Shown piece by piece: positions 1-7,743 of a stretch of DNA of 64,000 nt. Below the pieces are notes generated by a model. The model was not told where the DNA came from. It searched no databases and worked only from the letters and a program-made list of their open reading frames with translations. Source of the DNA: Streptomyces hiroshimensis. Lineage in GTDB: Bacteria; Actinomycetota; Actinomycetes; Streptomycetales; Streptomycetaceae. A program made the position numbers and the translations under genes. Each line of letters opens with the position of its first letter. Positions within the stretch are counted from its first letter, which is position 1. The DNA lies in contig NZ_BMUT01000005.1 of the NCBI RefSeq assembly GCF_014650335.1, positions 313,744 to 377,743 of the forward strand. Direction: 5' to 3'.

Positions 1-59
1 GGCCGGCCCACCGCCCCCCCCACCCCGACGTCGAGACCCCCACAACCCGGAAAGCGTTC
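1..59 (+). other. leader upstream of ackA (upstream gene not resolved)
   Basis: C-rich stretch before ackA. In many Streptomyces ackA directly follows pta (phosphotransacetylase), but nothing here is recognisable as the end of Pta. One frame stays open from base 1 to a TGA at 61-63 that overlaps the ackA ATG, but its codons (AGA, CCA, CAA, GGA, TCA) are unlike the neighbouring genes, so I do not call it coding. A GGAAAG ribosome binding site lies at 50-55. Confidence 0.4.
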
Positions 60-1271
60 ATGACTGCCAACCCCACCCGAGTCCTCGTCCTCAACTCCGG
101 CTCCTCCTCGGTCAAGTACCAGCTGCTCGACATGGCCGACGGCGCCCGGCTGGCCGTGGGCCTGGTCGAGCGCATCGGCGAGGAGACCTCCCGCCTCGCG
201 CACACCCCGCTCGCCACGGGCGGCGGCAAGCGCGAGACGGAGGCGCCGATCGCCGACCACGAGGCCGCGCTGCAGGCGGTCGCCGCGGAGCTGGCCGCGG
301 ACGGGCTGGGCCTGGACTCGCCGGAGCTCGCCGCGATCGGCCACCGGGTGGTGCACGGCGGCCAGAAGTTCACCGCGCCCACCGTGATCACCGACGAGGT
401 GCTGGCGGAGATAGAGCGCCTCGTGCCGGTCGCCCCGCTGCACAACCCGGCCAACATCACCGGCATCCGCACCGCGCAGGCGCTCCGTCCCGACCTGCCG
501 CAGGTCGCCGTCTTCGACACCGCCTTCCACACCACGATGCCGGAGGCCGCCGCCCGCTACGCCATCGACGTGGCCACGGCCGACGCCCACATGGTGCGCC
601 GCTACGGCTTCCACGGCACCTCGCACGCCTACGTCTCGCGCGAGACCGCCAAGCTGCTGGGCAAGGACCCCTCCGAGGTCAACGTCATCGTGCTGCACCT
701 GGGCAACGGCGCCTCGGCCTCCGCGGTCCGCGGCGGCGTGTGCGTCGACACCTCCATGGGCCTGACCCCGCTGGAGGGCCTGGTCATGGGCACCCGTTCG
801 GGTGACCTGGACCCGGCGGTCATCCTTCACCTGTCCCGCAACGCCGGGATGTCCACCGACGAGATCGACGCGCTGCTCAACAAGAAGAGCGGCCTGATCG
901 GCCTGTGCGGCGACAACGACATGCGCGAGATCCGGCGCCGCATCGACGAGGGCGACGAGCGGGCGGCGCTCGCCTTCGACATCTACGTGCACCGGCTGAA
1001 GAAGTACATCGGCGCCTACTACGCGGTCCTGGGCAAGGTCGACGCCGTGGCCTTCACCGCCGGCGTCGGCGAGAACGCGGCGCCCGTGCGCGAGGCGGCC
1101 GTGGCGGGCCTGGAGCAGCTGGGCCTGGCCGTGGACGCCGAGCTCAACGCCGTCCGCTCCGGCGAGCCGCGCCTGATCTCCCCCGGATCCGCCCGGGTCG
1201 CGGTCGCCGTCGTGCCCACCGACGAGGAGCTGGAGATCGCCACCCAGACGTACGACCTGGTCAGCGCTTGA
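60..1271 (+). CDS. ackA: acetate kinase
   Basis: Cytosolic ASKHA-fold kinase that interconverts acetate plus ATP with acetyl phosphate plus ADP; with phosphotransacetylase it links acetate to acetyl-CoA. The 403-residue length is normal for the family. Visible motifs are the N-terminal phosphate-binding NSGSSSVKY (residues 12-20) and the likely active-site residues Arg96 (HRVVHGG), Asp153 (FDTAFH), His185 (GFHGTSH) and Arg246 (GTRSGD). The ATG has a GGAAAG ribosome binding site 5 nt upstream. pyk follows in the same direction after 72 nt but carries its own promoter, so the two need not be co-transcribed. Confidence 0.98.
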   Translation: MTANPTRVLVLNSGSSSVKYQLLDMADGARLAVGLVERIGEETSRLAHTPLATGGGKRETEAPIADHEAALQAVAAELAADGLGLDSPELAAIGHRVVHGGQKFTAPTVITDEVLAEIERLVPVAPLHNPANITGIRTAQALRPDLPQVAVFDTAFHTTMPEAAARYAIDVATADAHMVRRYGFHGTSHAYVSRETAKLLGKDPSEVNVIVLHLGNGASASAVRGGVCVDTSMGLTPLEGLVMGTRSGDLDPAVILHLSRNAGMSTDEIDALLNKKSGLIGLCGDNDMREIRRRIDEGDERAALAFDIYVHRLKKYIGAYYAVLGKVDAVAFTAGVGENAAPVREAAVAGLEQLGLAVDAELNAVRSGEPRLISPGSARVAVAVVPTDEELEIATQTYDLVSA

Positions 1272-1330
1272 TCGTCGGCCGTTACTCGGTCGTTCCCACA
1301 GCTCGAATATTCCGCTCCGAAACAAACCGA

Positions 1331-1343
1331 TAGGATCCGCCTC
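1331..1343 (+). promoter_or_regulatory. pyk -10 element, probable leaderless start
   Basis: TAGGAT (1331-1336) lies 7 nt before the pyk ATG and no Shine-Dalgarno sequence is visible. That spacing puts the transcription start at or next to the A of the ATG, so the mRNA is probably leaderless. I see no convincing -35 hexamer. Confidence 0.6.
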
Positions 1344-2771
1344 ATGCGCCGTTCCAAAATCGTCTGCACCCTGGGCCCCGCCGTCGACTCCTTCGACCAG
1401 CTGAAGACGCTGATCGACGCCGGCATGAACGTGGCCCGCTTCAACATGAGCCACGGGACCCACGCGGAGCACGAGGAGCGGTACCACCGCCTCCGTAAGG
1501 CCGCTTCGGAGACCGGCCGCGCGGTCGGCGTCCTCGCCGACCTCCAGGGCCCGAAGATCCGTCTGGAGACCTTCGCGGACGGCCCGGTGGAGCTGGTGCG
1601 CGGCGACGAGTTCACCATCACGACCGAGGACGTCCCGGGCGACCGCAGCATCTGCGGCACGACCTACAAGGGCCTGCCGGGCGACGTCTCCAAGGGCGAC
1701 CAGGTCCTCATCAACGACGGCAACGTCGAGCTGCGGGTCACCGAGGTCGAGGGCCCGCGCGTGCGGACCATCGTGATCGAGGGCGGCGTCATCTCCGACC
1801 ACAAGGGCATCAACCTGCCCGGTGCGGCGGTGAACGTCCCGGCGCTGTCCGAGAAGGACGTCGAGGACCTGAAGTTCGCCCTCGCCATGGGCTGCGACAT
1901 GGTCGCGCTGTCCTTCGTCCGCGACGCCAAGGACGTCCTCGACGTCCACCGCGTCATGGACGAGGTCGGCCGCCGGGTCCCGGTCATCGCCAAGGTCGAG
2001 AAGCCGCAGGCCGTCGCCAACATGGAGGGCGTCGTCGCGGCGTTCGACGGCGTGATGGTGGCCCGTGGCGACCTCGCGGTGGAGTACCCGCTGGAGAAGG
2101 TCCCGATGGTGCAGAAGCGCCTCGTGGAGATGTGCCGCCGCAACGCCAAGCCGGTGATCGTCGCGACCCAGATGATGGAGTCGATGATCACCAACTCGCG
2201 GCCGACCCGCGCCGAGGCCTCCGACGTCGCCAACGCCATCCTCGACGGCGCCGACGCGGTCATGCTCTCCGCCGAGTCCAGCGTGGGCGCCTACCCGATC
2301 GAGACCGTCAAGACGATGTCCCGCATCGTCGAGGCGGCCGAGGAGGAGCTCCTCTCCAAGGGCCTGCAGCCGCTGGTCCCGGGCAAGAAGCCGCGCACCC
2401 AGGGCGGCTCGGTCGCCCGCGCGGCCTGCGAGATCGCCGACTTCCTCGGCGCCAAGTCGCTGGTGGCCTTCACCAAGTCCGGTGACACCGCCCGCCGCCT
2501 GTCCCGCTACCGCGCGGCCCAGCCGATCCTGGCCTTCACCACGGAGGCCTCCACCTGCAACCAGCTCACGCTGAGCTGGGGCGTCGAGACCTTCGTCGTC
2601 CCGCACGTGGAGAACACGGACGCCATGGTCGACCTCGTCGACGCCGAGCTGCTGAAGCTCAAGCGCTACAACGACGGCGACACCATGATCATCACGGCGG
2701 GCTCCCCGCCCGGCGTCCCCGGCACGACGAACATGGTGCGGGTGCACCACCTGGGCGGCGAGAACCGCTAG
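1344..2771 (+). CDS. pyk: pyruvate kinase
   Basis: Glycolytic enzyme that transfers phosphate from phosphoenolpyruvate to ADP. The 475-residue protein has the usual architecture: an (alpha/beta)8 barrel interrupted by the B domain (about residues 70-170), then the C-terminal allosteric domain. Signatures include NMSHGTH (34-40), LADLQGPKIR (64-73), the PEP/metal site AKVEKPQ (216-222) with catalytic Lys217, MVARGDLAVE (238-247), and ATQMMESM. Streptomyces often carry two pyk genes; this one sits beside ackA. It probably starts from a leaderless promoter and ends at the strong hairpin immediately downstream. Confidence 0.98.
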   Translation: MRRSKIVCTLGPAVDSFDQLKTLIDAGMNVARFNMSHGTHAEHEERYHRLRKAASETGRAVGVLADLQGPKIRLETFADGPVELVRGDEFTITTEDVPGDRSICGTTYKGLPGDVSKGDQVLINDGNVELRVTEVEGPRVRTIVIEGGVISDHKGINLPGAAVNVPALSEKDVEDLKFALAMGCDMVALSFVRDAKDVLDVHRVMDEVGRRVPVIAKVEKPQAVANMEGVVAAFDGVMVARGDLAVEYPLEKVPMVQKRLVEMCRRNAKPVIVATQMMESMITNSRPTRAEASDVANAILDGADAVMLSAESSVGAYPIETVKTMSRIVEAAEEELLSKGLQPLVPGKKPRTQGGSVARAACEIADFLGAKSLVAFTKSGDTARRLSRYRAAQPILAFTTEASTCNQLTLSWGVETFVVPHVENTDAMVDLVDAELLKLKRYNDGDTMIITAGSPPGVPGTTNMVRVHHLGGENR

Positions 2772-2787
2772 GTTCCCCCCTTCCCTG

Positions 2788-2831
2788 CGGCTGTGGCCGC
2801 CGTCCCCTCGCGGGGGCGGCGGCCACAGCCG
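2788..2831. terminator. bidirectional terminator between pyk and the convergent secreted-protein gene
   Basis: Perfect 15-bp stem (2788-2802 with 2817-2831) whose 14-nt loop can form a further CCCC/GGGG stem. There is no T-tract, as is common for Streptomyces terminators. It lies between two convergent genes and can serve both. Confidence 0.85.
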
Positions 2832-2849
2832 TGTCTGCACACGCTCGCT

Positions 2850-4133
2850 CTACGGGTACGTGCCGTCGGTCGTGTACTGGTGCAGGTTCGGGATGTGCAG
2901 CGTGCCGCCGAACTGCCCGGCCTGACGGATCTTGACGTTGGTGTAGAAGACCGGGATCGGCAGCTTCAGCCCGGGGATCAGCGGCGGCGGAATGCCCGGC
3001 GAGTGGGTCGCCGGGATGAGCCCGAGGAGGTTGCCCTTGAGCTCCTCGGTGTACATGGTGACCTTGCCGCCGGTGATGGTGGACTCCGTGCCGATGCCGG
3101 CCACGTGGTACTGCTTGCCCTGGTTGTTGACGATCTGGTGCAGGTCCTTGATCGCCAGCGAGTCGGCGGTGAACTTCAGGACGTCCTTCTTCTGCCCGTT
3201 CACCATGGTGATCTTCTTGACGCCCTCGTAGGTCAGCCCGGTGAGGGTGAGCTTGCTCGCCTCCAGGTACCAGGGCTGGTTGGGGAAGGCGTGGTGCTCG
3301 TTCTCGTCCACGACCGCGCCCTTGGGGCAGGGCGGCAGCTCGCCGTCGCCGGGCCCGGGGGAGGCCGAGGGAGAGGCGGAGCCGGAGGGGTCCGGGCTCG
3401 GCGACGCGGACGGCCCGGCGGACGGGGCGTCGTCGTCCTTGTCCTCGTCCCCGGCCTTGGCGCCGTCCTTCTTCTCCCCGTCCTTCCCGGAGGGCTTCTC
3501 CGCCGGGTCGTTCCGGGTCTTGCCGGGCTCCGCCGAGGGCTTGGGGGCGGGCGCCGAGGACGCCGGGCCGGGGGAAGCCGGGGAAGCCGCCGGCGGAGCC
3601 GGCTTCGCGCCGCCGGTCAGGATGTCGTGCAGCTTGTCCCCGAGGCCCAGGGGGTCGAGGGGGTTGGCGGCCTTCGACGCGGAGGGGGAAGGAGAAGCGG
3701 AAGGGGACGGGGCTGCCGGGGATGCCGGGCCGGAGGGCGCGGCGGGCTTCGGAGACGTGGCCTTCCCCGGAGCCGCCGGCTTCTCCGGCTTCTTCTGCTC
3801 TCCGGCCGGCGCGGACGCCTGCGCACCGGGCGCGGCGCTCGGACCGGCGCCGGGGCCGGCACTCGGCTTGCTGCTCGGCTTGGCGCTCGGTCCGGCCGAC
3901 TCGCCCGCGTCCGGGGTCTCCCCCTCGGTCACCGTGTCCGGCGCCGTGGCGCACGCACCGTCGAACAGCTTCTTGGGCGCGGGCTTGGCGGCGGCCAGCG
4001 TGGGCGTGAGCCCCATGCCCATCAGGACCGCGCTCGGCATGGCCGCGAGGGCGACGGCTTTGCCCGCCGGCATGTGCAGCCGGGCGAGCAGCGGCTTTCT
4101 CGGCGCGGCGTGGCGCGGCCCCTCACTCGTCAC
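2850..4133 (-). CDS. secreted Pro/Ser/Ala-rich protein, third gene of the DUF6230-DUF6114 operon
   Basis: Function unknown. I take the GTG at 4133 as the start, giving 427 residues; it overlaps the end of the DUF6114 gene by 11 nt, so the two are translationally coupled. Residues about 24-50 form a signal-peptide-like hydrophobic stretch ending in LAAA. Residues about 70-280 are a low-complexity linker of Pro, Ser, Ala, Gly and Lys, typical of cell-wall-spanning segments. The last 140 residues are a folded, beta-rich-looking domain with alternating hydrophobic and polar residues (LTLTGLTYEGVKKI, GGKVTMYTEELKG, GGTLHIPNL). Two Cys are visible, one after the signal region and one at the domain start. 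I infer an extracytoplasmic, wall-spanning protein; no enzyme motif is seen. Confidence 0.75.
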   Translation of the reverse strand: MTSEGPRHAAPRKPLLARLHMPAGKAVALAAMPSAVLMGMGLTPTLAAAKPAPKKLFDGACATAPDTVTEGETPDAGESAGPSAKPSSKPSAGPGAGPSAAPGAQASAPAGEQKKPEKPAAPGKATSPKPAAPSGPASPAAPSPSASPSPSASKAANPLDPLGLGDKLHDILTGGAKPAPPAASPASPGPASSAPAPKPSAEPGKTRNDPAEKPSGKDGEKKDGAKAGDEDKDDDAPSAGPSASPSPDPSGSASPSASPGPGDGELPPCPKGAVVDENEHHAFPNQPWYLEASKLTLTGLTYEGVKKITMVNGQKKDVLKFTADSLAIKDLHQIVNNQGKQYHVAGIGTESTITGGKVTMYTEELKGNLLGLIPATHSPGIPPPLIPGLKLPIPVFYTNVKIRQAGQFGGTLHIPNLHQYTTDGTYP

Positions 4134-4596
4134 GGTCGCCTCCGTCCCGCTCCTTGCTGAGCGATACGGCGGCCGGCGGCTCCGCGGCGGCGGCGACCGG
4201 CCGGCCGGGCGCCCAGGACACACCGAGGGCGCCGCCGACGAGGGCGAGCAGGAAACCGATGAGGAACGCGCCGAAGTTGGAGACGACCAGGGAGACCAGC
4301 GCGAGCAGGATGGCCGCGACGCCTGCGAAGATCCGGGACTGCTGCTGGAACCAGAGCGTCAGGCCCAGCACGACCAGCAGCACCCCTATGATCAGCGAGC
4401 CGGCGCCCGCCGTGGTGGCCATGCGGATGTGCAGGTCGCCCAGCGTCATGGTCTGGTAAGGGATGTACATGATCGGGATCCCGGACAGCAGGGTCCACAG
4501 CCCGCCCCAGAACGGGCGCCGCCACCGCCACTCCCGGAACGAACGGCGGGCGCGGCCGAATGAACTGATCTGCTGGGGTCGCGTGTCGACGCTCAT
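4123..4596 (-). CDS. DUF6114 membrane protein
   Basis: 157-residue integral membrane protein of the actinobacterial DUF6114 family; role unknown. After a basic N-terminus rich in Arg and Trp there are about four membrane segments, at roughly residues 30-48, 60-82, 88-106 and 108-128, followed by a short polar cytoplasmic tail. It sits between the DUF6230 gene upstream (103-nt gap) and the secreted protein downstream (11-nt overlap). An operon of one membrane protein and two exported partners suggests a membrane-surface assembly. Family assignment is by recognition of the sequence pattern and context. Confidence 0.8.
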   Translation of the reverse strand: MSVDTRPQQISSFGRARRSFREWRWRRPFWGGLWTLLSGIPIMYIPYQTMTLGDLHIRMATTAGAGSLIIGVLLVVLGLTLWFQQQSRIFAGVAAILLALVSLVVSNFGAFLIGFLLALVGGALGVSWAPGRPVAAAAEPPAAVSLSKERDGGDRDE

Positions 4597-4698
4597 GTCG
4601 TACAGCTCCTAGGGACGGGCATCTTCTTCGGTACGGAGCGGACGCGGTACGGGCACGGGAGCGTGCATGTCCCGTCCCGCACCCGCCCGTTCAGCGTG

Positions 4699-5340
4699 TC
4701 AACCCTGGGGCACCTTGCACTCGGACTTGCCCCAGCTGACGCCCATGTGCAGGCCGGGGAGGGTGAACGTTCCCGCCGAGGTCGCCCACGCCTTCTGGTC
4801 GACGCTGTCGAACCAGACCTCGTCCGCCTGCTGGGCGAACGAGCCGGCCACGTGCGCGCCCTCGCCGTTCTTGCCCGCGCCCGCAGGGCCCGGCCCCTTG
4901 GTGGTGTTGTCCACGGACACGCCGATGTCGACGTTCCTGAAGGTGGCGTTCGCCTTCATGTCCTCGGCGTCGATGTACAGCCCCTTCGCCGTGACCTGCT
5001 TGTCGCCGCCGGCCTCCAGCTTCATCGTCACCTCTTTGCCGATGACGGGGATGGGGATGGTGACCGCCTGGCAGAGGTTGTTGATCTCCGCCGTGTCGAT
5101 GCCGACCACCGCGACGGGCTTGGCGCCCGCCTTCGTCTGGTCCATGGCGCCGTACTGGACGAACCCCGTGCCGTGCAGCTTCCCGGCGGTCACCTGGAAC
5201 TGCTGGCCCGACACACTGAACGACGCCGCCAGCGCGCCCTGCGCGACGGCGACACCGATCGCGGCCGTCGCCGCGACGCTGGGCACCATGACGACGGCGA
5301 ACCGCCGCCATCTGGTCCCACCACGAGTCTGGGACTCCAT
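4699..5340 (-). CDS. DUF6230 secreted protein
   Basis: 213 residues from the ATG at 5340, which has a near-perfect AGAAGGAGG ribosome binding site; longer in-frame extensions lack one. Residues 12-40 resemble a signal peptide (RRFAVVMVPSVAATAAIG... ending ALAAS), so the product is exported. The rest alternates short hydrophobic beta-strand-like stretches (FSVSGQQFQVTAGKLHG, VTMKLEAGG, ANATFRNVDIGVSV) and ends in a Cys-containing tail. It is the first gene of the DUF6230-DUF6114-secreted protein operon. Its molecular function is not known to me. Confidence 0.82.
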   Translation of the reverse strand: MESQTRGGTRWRRFAVVMVPSVAATAAIGVAVAQGALAASFSVSGQQFQVTAGKLHGTGFVQYGAMDQTKAGAKPVAVVGIDTAEINNLCQAVTIPIPVIGKEVTMKLEAGGDKQVTAKGLYIDAEDMKANATFRNVDIGVSVDNTTKGPGPAGAGKNGEGAHVAGSFAQQADEVWFDSVDQKAWATSAGTFTLPGLHMGVSWGKSECKVPQG

Positions 5341-5801
5341 GACTTGCCTCCTTCTCGGACGTACATCTCCGGCGCGGGCCTCGCGTCGCGAGCCGCGCCC
5401 GGGGATGGGAGACGTGCTACGTCCTCGGGAAGAAGAGCGCCGCCGTCCGGCGACGCGAAGCGCCTCCGGGAACACCGGCGATCACCCCCGAGCGACAACC
5501 ACTTGGCCACGCCTTCGCGCAACCGCGGGGGACAGGCCCTGCCGGAGTGCGGCAGGGACCCCCCTGTCCCTGAACCGGCCCGTGCGGGGCCGGTCCGCCC
5601 GGTGGGGACCCGTCCCCCGACACCGACTGGCCGCCGGGTAGGGGAACGGACCGAGCTTGGCCGATCGTGGTGCATTCACGGCTGCCGCACAAGAGGTTCA
5701 TTACTAGCGAGTAACGAGCCGATAACCGCGGGGCGTCCGGTGCGCATCGACGGGCGGGACGAGGTCGCCGCACCGTGCCCGGAGAGAAGTGGAGGTAACA
5801 G
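5341..5801. other. intergenic control region of the DUF6230 operon
   Basis: About 460 nt without a credible gene; the long open frames through it have no ribosome binding site and poor codon bias. It holds an inverted repeat (TTACT AGCG AGTAA, 5701-5714) listed separately. No tRNA fold was found. Confidence 0.5.
5701..5714. promoter_or_regulatory. operator-like inverted repeat TTACT-N4-AGTAA
   Basis: Perfect 5-bp half-sites separated by 4 nt in an AT-rich patch of otherwise GC-rich DNA, about 360 nt upstream of the DUF6230 start. On the minus strand it contains TAGTAA, a possible -10 element for that operon. The binding protein is unknown. Confidence 0.35.
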
Positions 5802-5829
5802 AAAAACCCGGGCGAATGCCCGGGCTTTC
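5802..5829 (-). terminator. intrinsic terminator of the thioredoxin-TPR gene
   Basis: Seven-bp stem CCCGGGC/GCCCGGG (5807-5813, 5818-5824) with a GAAT loop. Read on the minus strand it is followed by five T residues, making it the most classical Rho-independent terminator in the window. It lies about 70 nt after the stop codon. Confidence 0.85.
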
Positions 5830-5896
5830 CTTACTCGCAGTAACGGAGGCCGCGTTTACCAAGTTTTGGTAAAGCGGTGCCGCTGTTTCGTTTGTG

Positions 5897-6865
5897 TCAG
5901 AACAGCGCGCGAGAGAGAGCGGTCCGCGCGGCACCCACCCGCGGGTCGTCCGCCCCGATCACCTCGAAGAGCTCCAGCAGCCGCACCCGGGCCGCATTGC
6001 GGTCCTCGCCCGCGGTGCGCTTGACCGTATCGATCAGACGGCCGAAAGCATCCTGGACATGGCCGCCGACCAGGTCGAGATCGGCAGCGGCGATCTGCGC
6101 CTGCACATCGCCGGGGGCGTCCGCGGCGGCCTTGCGGACCGCCTGGGGGTCGACGCCCTGGACGCGCTGGAGCAGCTCGGCCTGCGCGAGACCCAGCTTC
6201 GCCTCGGGGTGGGCCGGATCCTCGGCCAGCACGTTCTTGTAAGCCTGGACGGCACCGCCCAGGTCGCCCTTGTCCAGCGCCTCGTGGGCGAGGCTCAGCA
6301 CGCCGTCGTACGGACCGACGGGCTGCTGAGGCTCCGGCGCGCCCTCCTCGGCGGCCTCCGCGGCGACCGGCGCGCCCACGATGCCGAAGCGCTGCTCGGC
6401 CACCTGCACCAGCTGGTCGAGCACCTGACGGATCTGCGCCTCGGGCGCGGCGCCCTGGAACAGCGGCAGGGCCTGGCCGGCCACCACCGCGAACACCGCG
6501 GGGATCGACTGCACGCCGAACTGCTGGAAGAGCAGCTGATTGGCCTCGACGTCGACCTTGGCGAGCACGAAACGGCCCGCGTACTCGGCCGCCAGCCGCT
6601 CCAGCAGCGGGCCGAGCTGCTTGCACGGCTCGCACCAGTCGGCCCAGAAGTCGATGACGACGGGCACCTCGGCGGAGCGCTGCAGGACCTGGGTCTCGAA
6701 GCCGGCCTCGTCGACGTCGAAGACGAGGCGGCCTGCGGCGGCGGGCGGCGTGCCCGTGCGGGCGGCCTCGGCGCGCGCCTGCTCCGCCTTCTGCTTGGCT
6801 TCCCCGGCCGCCTTCACCGCGGCGAGGTCGACCACTCCACTCATGGACATGTTCCGTGGCTGCAT
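5897..6865 (-). CDS. thioredoxin-TPR chaperone (YbbN/CnoX-like)
   Basis: 322-residue cytosolic protein with an N-terminal thioredoxin domain (about residues 47-155) fused to a TPR-like helical region (about 190-320). The active site is WCEPC (77-81), so both redox cysteines are present, unlike E. coli YbbN, which lacks one. The cis-Pro is in QSIPAVF (Pro122). The ATG at 6865 is preceded by GGAGGAT at a good distance. By family knowledge such proteins act as redox-linked holdases or redox partners; I infer the same here. The gene is divergent from a TetR regulator and shares a control region with a strong palindrome. Confidence 0.9.
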   Translation of the reverse strand: MQPRNMSMSGVVDLAAVKAAGEAKQKAEQARAEAARTGTPPAAAGRLVFDVDEAGFETQVLQRSAEVPVVIDFWADWCEPCKQLGPLLERLAAEYAGRFVLAKVDVEANQLLFQQFGVQSIPAVFAVVAGQALPLFQGAAPEAQIRQVLDQLVQVAEQRFGIVGAPVAAEAAEEGAPEPQQPVGPYDGVLSLAHEALDKGDLGGAVQAYKNVLAEDPAHPEAKLGLAQAELLQRVQGVDPQAVRKAAADAPGDVQAQIAAADLDLVGGHVQDAFGRLIDTVKRTAGEDRNAARVRLLELFEVIGADDPRVGAARTALSRALF

Positions 6866-6956
6866 GGGCCTATCCTCCCCCCTCCACCCGGTGAACCGGA
6901 AAAATAGCGGTGGCGTGCGACACCGGGTCCCCACCCGGCGTCCGTGGTTGTCGCTC

Positions 6957-6979
6957 TTACGCTACGAGCCGTAGCGTAA
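6957..6979. promoter_or_regulatory. TetR-type operator between the thioredoxin and tetR genes
   Basis: Perfect 10-bp inverted repeat (arm TTACGCTACG) with a 3-nt spacer, in the 181-nt region between two divergent genes. Palindromes of this length beside a tetR gene are typical autoregulatory operators. It lies 92 nt from the thioredoxin-TPR start and 68 nt from the tetR start, so one repressor could control both. Confidence 0.75.
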
Positions 6980-7046
6980 CTGCACCCCCCGCCCCCTCCG
7001 CAAGCCCCCCTGCCCCCGGGCCTACTCGACGGTAGGGTCCGGTGCC

Positions 7047-7679
7047 ATGAGTGCCCCCTCCCCCGCGCGCCGCACCGGCCGCCCGCGCAGCCCCGAGGCC
7101 GACCGCGCGATCCTCGACGCGACGCGCGCCGCGCTGGTCGAGCTGGGCTGGGGGAAGCTGACGATGGGCGACGTGGCCGCCCGCGCGGGCGTGGCGAAGA
7201 CCACGCTCTACCGGCGCTGGGCGAACAAGAACGAGCTCGTCGTGGACGCCGTCGCCGCGCTCTTCGACGAGCACCTGGACCTGCCGGACCTCGGCAGCCT
7301 GCAGGCCGACGTCGAGGGCGTGGTGCTGCGGTTCGCCGCGCTGCTGGAGCGGCCGGAGACGAAGACGGCCTTGATGGCGGTGGTCGCCGAGTCCACGCGG
7401 GACGATGCTCTGCGCGAACGGATCCGGGACGCGATCGTGGACCGCCAGAAGCGCCTGGTCCTCCTGGGGCGGGAGCGCGCCCAGGCACGCGGGGAACTTC
7501 CCCGCGAGGAGGACCCGTCGGCCGCGGCCCGCACGGCCGACCTGATCTTCGACGTGATCGCCGGCGCGGTCGTGCACCGCACGCTGGTCAGCGCGGAACC
7601 GGTGGACCGGGAATGGGCACGCGGCTTCACCACGCTGCTGGTGGGTGGCCTCACTTCCACACAGCCGTCCGGCGATTGA
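7047..7679 (+). CDS. TetR/AcrR family transcriptional regulator
   Basis: 210 residues. The N-terminal helix-turn-helix spans about residues 16-62 (ILDATRAALVELGW ... TMGDVAARAGVAKTTLYRRW). The C-terminal ligand-binding half resembles the TetR C33-type domain (LIFDVIAGAVVHRTLV). TAGGGT at 7033-7038 is 8 nt from the ATG and no ribosome binding site is visible, suggesting a leaderless transcript. The last codons and stop lie inside a dispersed intergenic repeat (from 7662), so the extreme C-terminus (TQPSGD) is probably not native to the family. The nearby 23-nt palindrome is the likely autoregulatory site. The ligand is unknown. Confidence 0.9.
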   Translation: MSAPSPARRTGRPRSPEADRAILDATRAALVELGWGKLTMGDVAARAGVAKTTLYRRWANKNELVVDAVAALFDEHLDLPDLGSLQADVEGVVLRFAALLERPETKTALMAVVAESTRDDALRERIRDAIVDRQKRLVLLGRERAQARGELPREEDPSAAARTADLIFDVIAGAVVHRTLVSAEPVDREWARGFTTLLVGGLTSTQPSGD

Positions 7680-7740
7680 GGACCGGGGTCTGGGGCAGAG
7701 CCCCAGGAAACGGTGAAAGGGTGGGTCCGGGGCAAAATCC
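7662..7740 (+). repeat. dispersed Streptomyces intergenic repeat with terminator hairpin
   Basis: The stretch beginning CAGCCGTCCGGCGATTGAG and continuing into a CTGGGGC-AGA-GCCCCAG hairpin (7690-7706) matches, from memory, an element scattered between genes in Streptomyces genomes. It fills the gap between convergent tetR and icmA, overlaps the last 18 nt of tetR, and can terminate both. Confidence 0.6.
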
Positions 7741-7743
7741 CCC

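Noticed and set aside
1..63. C-terminal end of pta before ackA
   Set aside because: The only frame closing at the right place has unusual codons and no similarity to known Pta ends.
5640..5790. Possible tRNA in the AT-richer stretch before the DUF6230 operon
   Set aside because: No acceptor stem, T-loop or anticodon arm could be built.
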